Source: a bacterium (GTDB lineage Bacteria > Patescibacteriota > Minisyncoccia > Phycocordibacterales > Phycocordibacteraceae). Taken from it: a stretch of DNA of 7,535 nt. Shown here piece after piece: positions 5,707 through 7,535 of this stretch. The notes beneath the pieces were generated by a model. That model did no database searches, was not told where the DNA came from, and was given only the letters and a program-made list of their open reading frames with translations. A program made the translations under genes and the position numbers. The stretch covers positions 1 to 7,535 of the forward strand of contig JAKAMJ010000033.1 in NCBI GenBank assembly GCA_021812955.1, given 5' to 3'. How positions within the stretch are numbered: the stretch's first letter is position 1; each line of letters begins with the position of its first letter.

Positions 5707-6270
5707 TCAGGCGGGTTGCGTCTCGACCGCGCGGCGCAGGAGCGCGAGCGCGCGCCGGTGCTGGCTTTTCACCGTGTGCAGCGGCCGCTTGAGGGCTTGG
5801 CCTATCTCCGCGAAGGTGAGGCCGCCCTCGTACCGCGAGATGAGCACGTCGCGGTAGCGCGAGTCAAGCGTCTCGAGCAGCCGCCGCGCGTAGTCGGCGT
5901 CCTCGGCCTTCTCGAGAAGCTCGTGCGGAAGCGGGCCGCTGTCCGCGAGCGCGTCCACGACAGGGTTCCCTCCCGACGCGCTCTCGAAGAAGGAGAACGC
6001 GGTTTCCTTCTTTTTCCGCAGGAAGTCTATCGCCGTGTTGCGTGCGATCCGGAATACCCACGCCTGGAAGCTCTTGCCGGGAATGAATCCGCGGATATTC
6101 TTCCATGCCTTTATGAACGACTCCTGCGCGATGTCTTCTGCGGCCTGCGCGTCATGTGTCAGGCTGAACGCGAACCGGTACACGGCAGGCAGGTGCCGGT
6201 CTACCAGCGCCGCGATCGCGCGGTCGTCGCCTTCGAGATAGCGGGAGATCAACAAATCATCGTTCTCCAT
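5707..6270 (-). CDS. ECF/sigma-70-family RNA polymerase sigma factor
   Basis: 187 residues from ATG at 6270, a usual length for group 4 sigma factors. Region 2 spans about 8-88, with YRFAFSLTHDAQAAEDIAQE, SFIKAWKNI and the DNA-melting/-10 part WVFRIARNTAIDFLRKKK. A linker covers 89-125. Region 4 spans about 126-178, with the helix-turn-helix LTFAEIGQALKRPLHTVKSQ that reads a -35 element. The chosen start puts region 2 right at the N-terminus, as in the family. An in-frame ATG at 6321 overlaps the preceding stop (TAATG) and would add 17 residues lacking family character. No ribosome-binding site precedes 6270, but an extended -10 (TGCTATCAT) ends 9 nt before it. It directs RNA polymerase to a small regulon, by position probably including the downstream membrane and exporter genes; that target is inference. 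No canonical soluble anti-sigma gene follows. Confidence 0.93.
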   Translation of the reverse strand: MENDDLLISRYLEGDDRAIAALVDRHLPAVYRFAFSLTHDAQAAEDIAQESFIKAWKNIRGFIPGKSFQAWVFRIARNTAIDFLRKKKETAFSFFESASGGNPVVDALADSGPLPHELLEKAEDADYARRLLETLDSRYRDVLISRYEGGLTFAEIGQALKRPLHTVKSQHRRALALLRRAVETQPA

Positions 6271-6279
6271 AGCGGTACG

Positions 6280-6288
6280 ATGATAGCA
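6280..6288 (-). promoter_or_regulatory. Extended -10 promoter (TGCTATCAT) of the sigma gene
   Basis: The minus strand reads TGCTATCAT followed by CGTACCGCT and ATG. TGn plus TATCAT (five of six matches) is a good extended -10, which can work without a strong -35; the 17-bp upstream position holds only CTGTAC. A +1 seven bases past the hexamer falls at about 6273, giving a leader of about 3 nt. This agrees with the absence of a ribosome-binding site and supports the ATG at 6270 as the start. Confidence 0.5.
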
Positions 6289-6289
6289 C

Positions 6290-6312
6290 GACTCTGCTAG
6301 TTGTACAGAGAC
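6290..6312. repeat. Imperfect inverted repeat in the promoter of the sigma gene
   Basis: On the plus strand GACTCTG (6290-6296) and CAGAGAC (6306-6312) form seven facing positions with one mismatch around a 9-nt centre, CTAGTTGTA. It sits immediately upstream of the extended -10 and covers the spacer/-35 zone of the sigma promoter, 9 nt past the stop of the surface-protein gene. It could be a repressor or autoregulatory site, or a weak hairpin ending the upstream transcript; there is no T run after it. Confidence 0.35.
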
Positions 6313-6320
6313 GCGGCGCA

Positions 6321-7535
6321 TTACTGCCCACCGAGTATCGTCCGCACCTGCGCTATCGTCGCGGCATCGACGTTGAACGATTCGAGCATCCCGAGGATCG
6401 AAGACACTTGAGAGGCGGTGAGTCTCGACATTGTCGGCGAGGGCGTGCTGCTCGCCGATGCAGAGCCGCTCGCGTTGAGAGCCGCGCGGGTCGATGGGCC
6501 GACGTATCCCACAGGAGAGATGCCGTGCGCTTTCTGGAAAGCAGCTACGGCCGAGCGCGTGAGCGCGCCGAAATAGCCGGTGATCGGGCCGCTATAGAGG
6601 CCGCTCTGCGCGAGGAGTTGCTGGAGCGCCGTTACGCCCGCTCCTTTTGACCCGATGCCGAGATAGGCGTTGAATTGGAACACGGTCGCCGCTGCGGATG
6701 CGGCAGACACGGGGGCGGCTGTGGCAGGAAGTGCCGTCGCCGCTGCAGGAGTCGTGGTTGCGGAACTCGACGGAGCAATGGTCGTGGCCGGCGCGGTCGC
6801 ACCACCCGTCGCAGGCGTCACGAAGAGCGAGAGGGTGGTAGACGCCGTATTGCCGTATGAGTCCGTGGCGATGATGTTGACCGCGTGCGTCCCGATGTCG
6901 CTCGTCCGCGGGATCCAGCTGAATACGCCAGCGCTGCTCACGTCGCTCGCGACGACCGAGGTAGAGGTCGCGCCTCCGGAAGGGTAGTCGACGACGCTCC
7001 ACGCCGGATTCGTGATGCCGGTGGCGGAAGCGGTGAAGATGGAGAGCGAACCGGCGGCGATGGACGGCTGATACGAAGCGACCGAGACTTTCGGCGCGAT
7101 GACCGAGACCGTGACCGAAGTCTGCGCCGTGTTGCCATTGATGTCGCTCGCACGGATGGTGAGTGTGTGGGTGCCGATGTCGTCTCCGGTGGGCGTCCAC
7201 GAGAACGCACCCGTCGAGGCGTTCATGGCACCTGGCGTGACGCTCGAACCGGCCGTACCGTCGTATACCGTGAACGCCGGCATATTGAAACCTGGCGCGT
7301 ATGCGGTAAAGGTGAGCGCGCGGCCGACGGCGACCGTGGCGCCGGGCGCCAGGTTTTGCGCGAATACGTGCGTCGCCGCGACGAGGATGCGCACGCTCGT
7401 GGTCGCTACGGCGTTCGTGAGGTCGGTCGCTGAGAACGTGAGCGTGTGCCACCCTCCGTCATAAATGCCGGGCGTCCAGGTGTAGTACCCGGACTTGTCG
7501 ACAGTCCCCGTCGTCGCGCCCGAGCCCGAGTAGCT
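6321..7535 (-). CDS. Secreted surface protein: Ig-like repeats plus peptidoglycan-binding domain, N-terminus outside window
   Basis: The frame is open from the right edge for 404 residues to TAA at 6321; the GTG at 7394 is internal (Val), not a start. In fragment numbering, 1-52 are the end of one Ig-like/cadherin-like repeat (YYTWTPGIYDGGWHTLTFSA). Residues 57-147 are a second repeat (AFSWTPTGDDIGTHTLTIRA) and 148-240 a third (VFSWIPRTSDIGTHAVNIIA). An Ala/Thr/Pro/Ser linker covers 241-284. Residues 285-354 are a PG_binding_1 domain (GAGVTALQQLLAQSGLYSGP, ITGYFGALTRSAVAAFQKAH, GISPVGYVGPSTRAALN), and 355-404 a tail ending in a predicted helix pair (RLTASQVSSILGMLESFNVD). This order is typical of Parcubacteria surface proteins. 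The peptidoglycan-binding domain should fix it to the cell wall, and the repeats could reach outward for adhesion or host contact. There is no LPXTG sorting signal. It is upstream of, and possibly a separate unit from, the sigma gene. Confidence 0.88.
   Translation of the reverse strand, partial: SYSGSGATTGTVDKSGYYTWTPGIYDGGWHTLTFSATDLTNAVATTSVRILVAATHVFAQNLAPGATVAVGRALTFTAYAPGFNMPAFTVYDGTAGSSVTPGAMNASTGAFSWTPTGDDIGTHTLTIRASDINGNTAQTSVTVSVIAPKVSVASYQPSIAAGSLSIFTASATGITNPAWSVVDYPSGGATSTSVVASDVSSAGVFSWIPRTSDIGTHAVNIIATDSYGNTASTTLSLFVTPATGGATAPATTIAPSSSATTTPAAATALPATAAPVSAASAAATVFQFNAYLGIGSKGAGVTALQQLLAQSGLYSGPITGYFGALTRSAVAAFQKAHGISPVGYVGPSTRAALNASGSASASSTPSPTMSRLTASQVSSILGMLESFNVDAATIAQVRTILGGQ

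Noticed and set aside
7392..7394. GTG as the start of the surface protein
   Set aside because: The frame stays open to the window edge and the upstream residues complete an Ig-like repeat, so this is an internal Val codon.
6885..7433. Plus-strand frame of 182 codons
   Set aside because: Antisense to the Ig-like repeats; its Arg/Asp/Gly-rich composition is the mirror of the real coding frame and no domain is seen.
6592..7452. Minus-strand frame of 286 codons overlapping the surface-protein gene
   Set aside because: His/Arg-rich shifted frame with no domain; the overlapping frame carries Ig-like repeats and a peptidoglycan-binding domain.
1..7535. CRISPR array, tRNA/rRNA, insertion sequence, prophage or recoded stop codons
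   Set aside because: No regularly spaced repeats, RNA gene signatures, transposase or phage proteins were seen, and TGA, TAA and in-frame stops behave normally at gene ends.

Overview
The window is a GC-rich (roughly 60% by eye), densely packed bacterial segment in which every credible gene lies on the minus strand, so transcription runs from the right edge to the left. Protein style points to Candidate Phyla Radiation / Patescibacteria, most likely a GC-rich Parcubacteria lineage such as the Kaiserbacteria-type groups. The clues are a secreted protein with Ig-like repeats, a peptidoglycan-binding domain and a short C-terminal helical tail; small membrane-anchored DUF5666-like proteins; a stand-alone SurA-N-type secreted protein; and a MacA/MacB-type transporter with no outer-membrane channel gene in view. 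TGA acts as a normal stop (sigma factor, ATPase, permease), so this is not a recoded Gracilibacteria/Absconditabacteria genome. The placement rests on remembered family style, not on a search.

Layout in transcription order. (1) 7535-6321: 3' part of a surface protein with Ig-like repeats and a peptidoglycan-binding domain; its N-terminus is outside the window. (2) 6270-5707: ECF/sigma-70-family sigma factor, preceded by an inverted repeat and an extended -10 only a few bases before its ATG. (3) A 67-nt gap holding a 7-bp GC stem-loop. (4) 5639-5262: small two-TM protein. (5) 5257-4757: one-TM protein with an extracytoplasmic beta-rich domain. (6) 4736-2949: MacA/HlyD-like adaptor with an unusually large insertion in its coiled-coil hairpin and a Gly/Met/Arg-rich tail. 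(7) 2929-2225: MacB/LolD-type ATPase. (8) 2228-993: MacB/FtsX-type permease, overlapping the ATPase gene by ATGA. (9) 955-530: anchored DUF5666-like protein. (10) 472-1: SurA-N-like secreted protein, C-terminus outside the window.

Items 2-9 read as one envelope-facing module: a sigma factor, a candidate membrane partner for it, a tripartite-type ABC exporter or mechanotransmission complex, and two small extracytoplasmic proteins, one on each side of the exporter, whose domains align with each other. The substrate is not evident. Two themes are worth a closer look: the sigma/2TM/DUF/MacAB/DUF arrangement in a presumably outer-membrane-less cell, and the repeated placement of -10-like elements so close to start codons (with no Shine-Dalgarno) that leaderless mRNAs are expected. 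No tRNA, rRNA, CRISPR array, insertion sequence or phage gene was seen.
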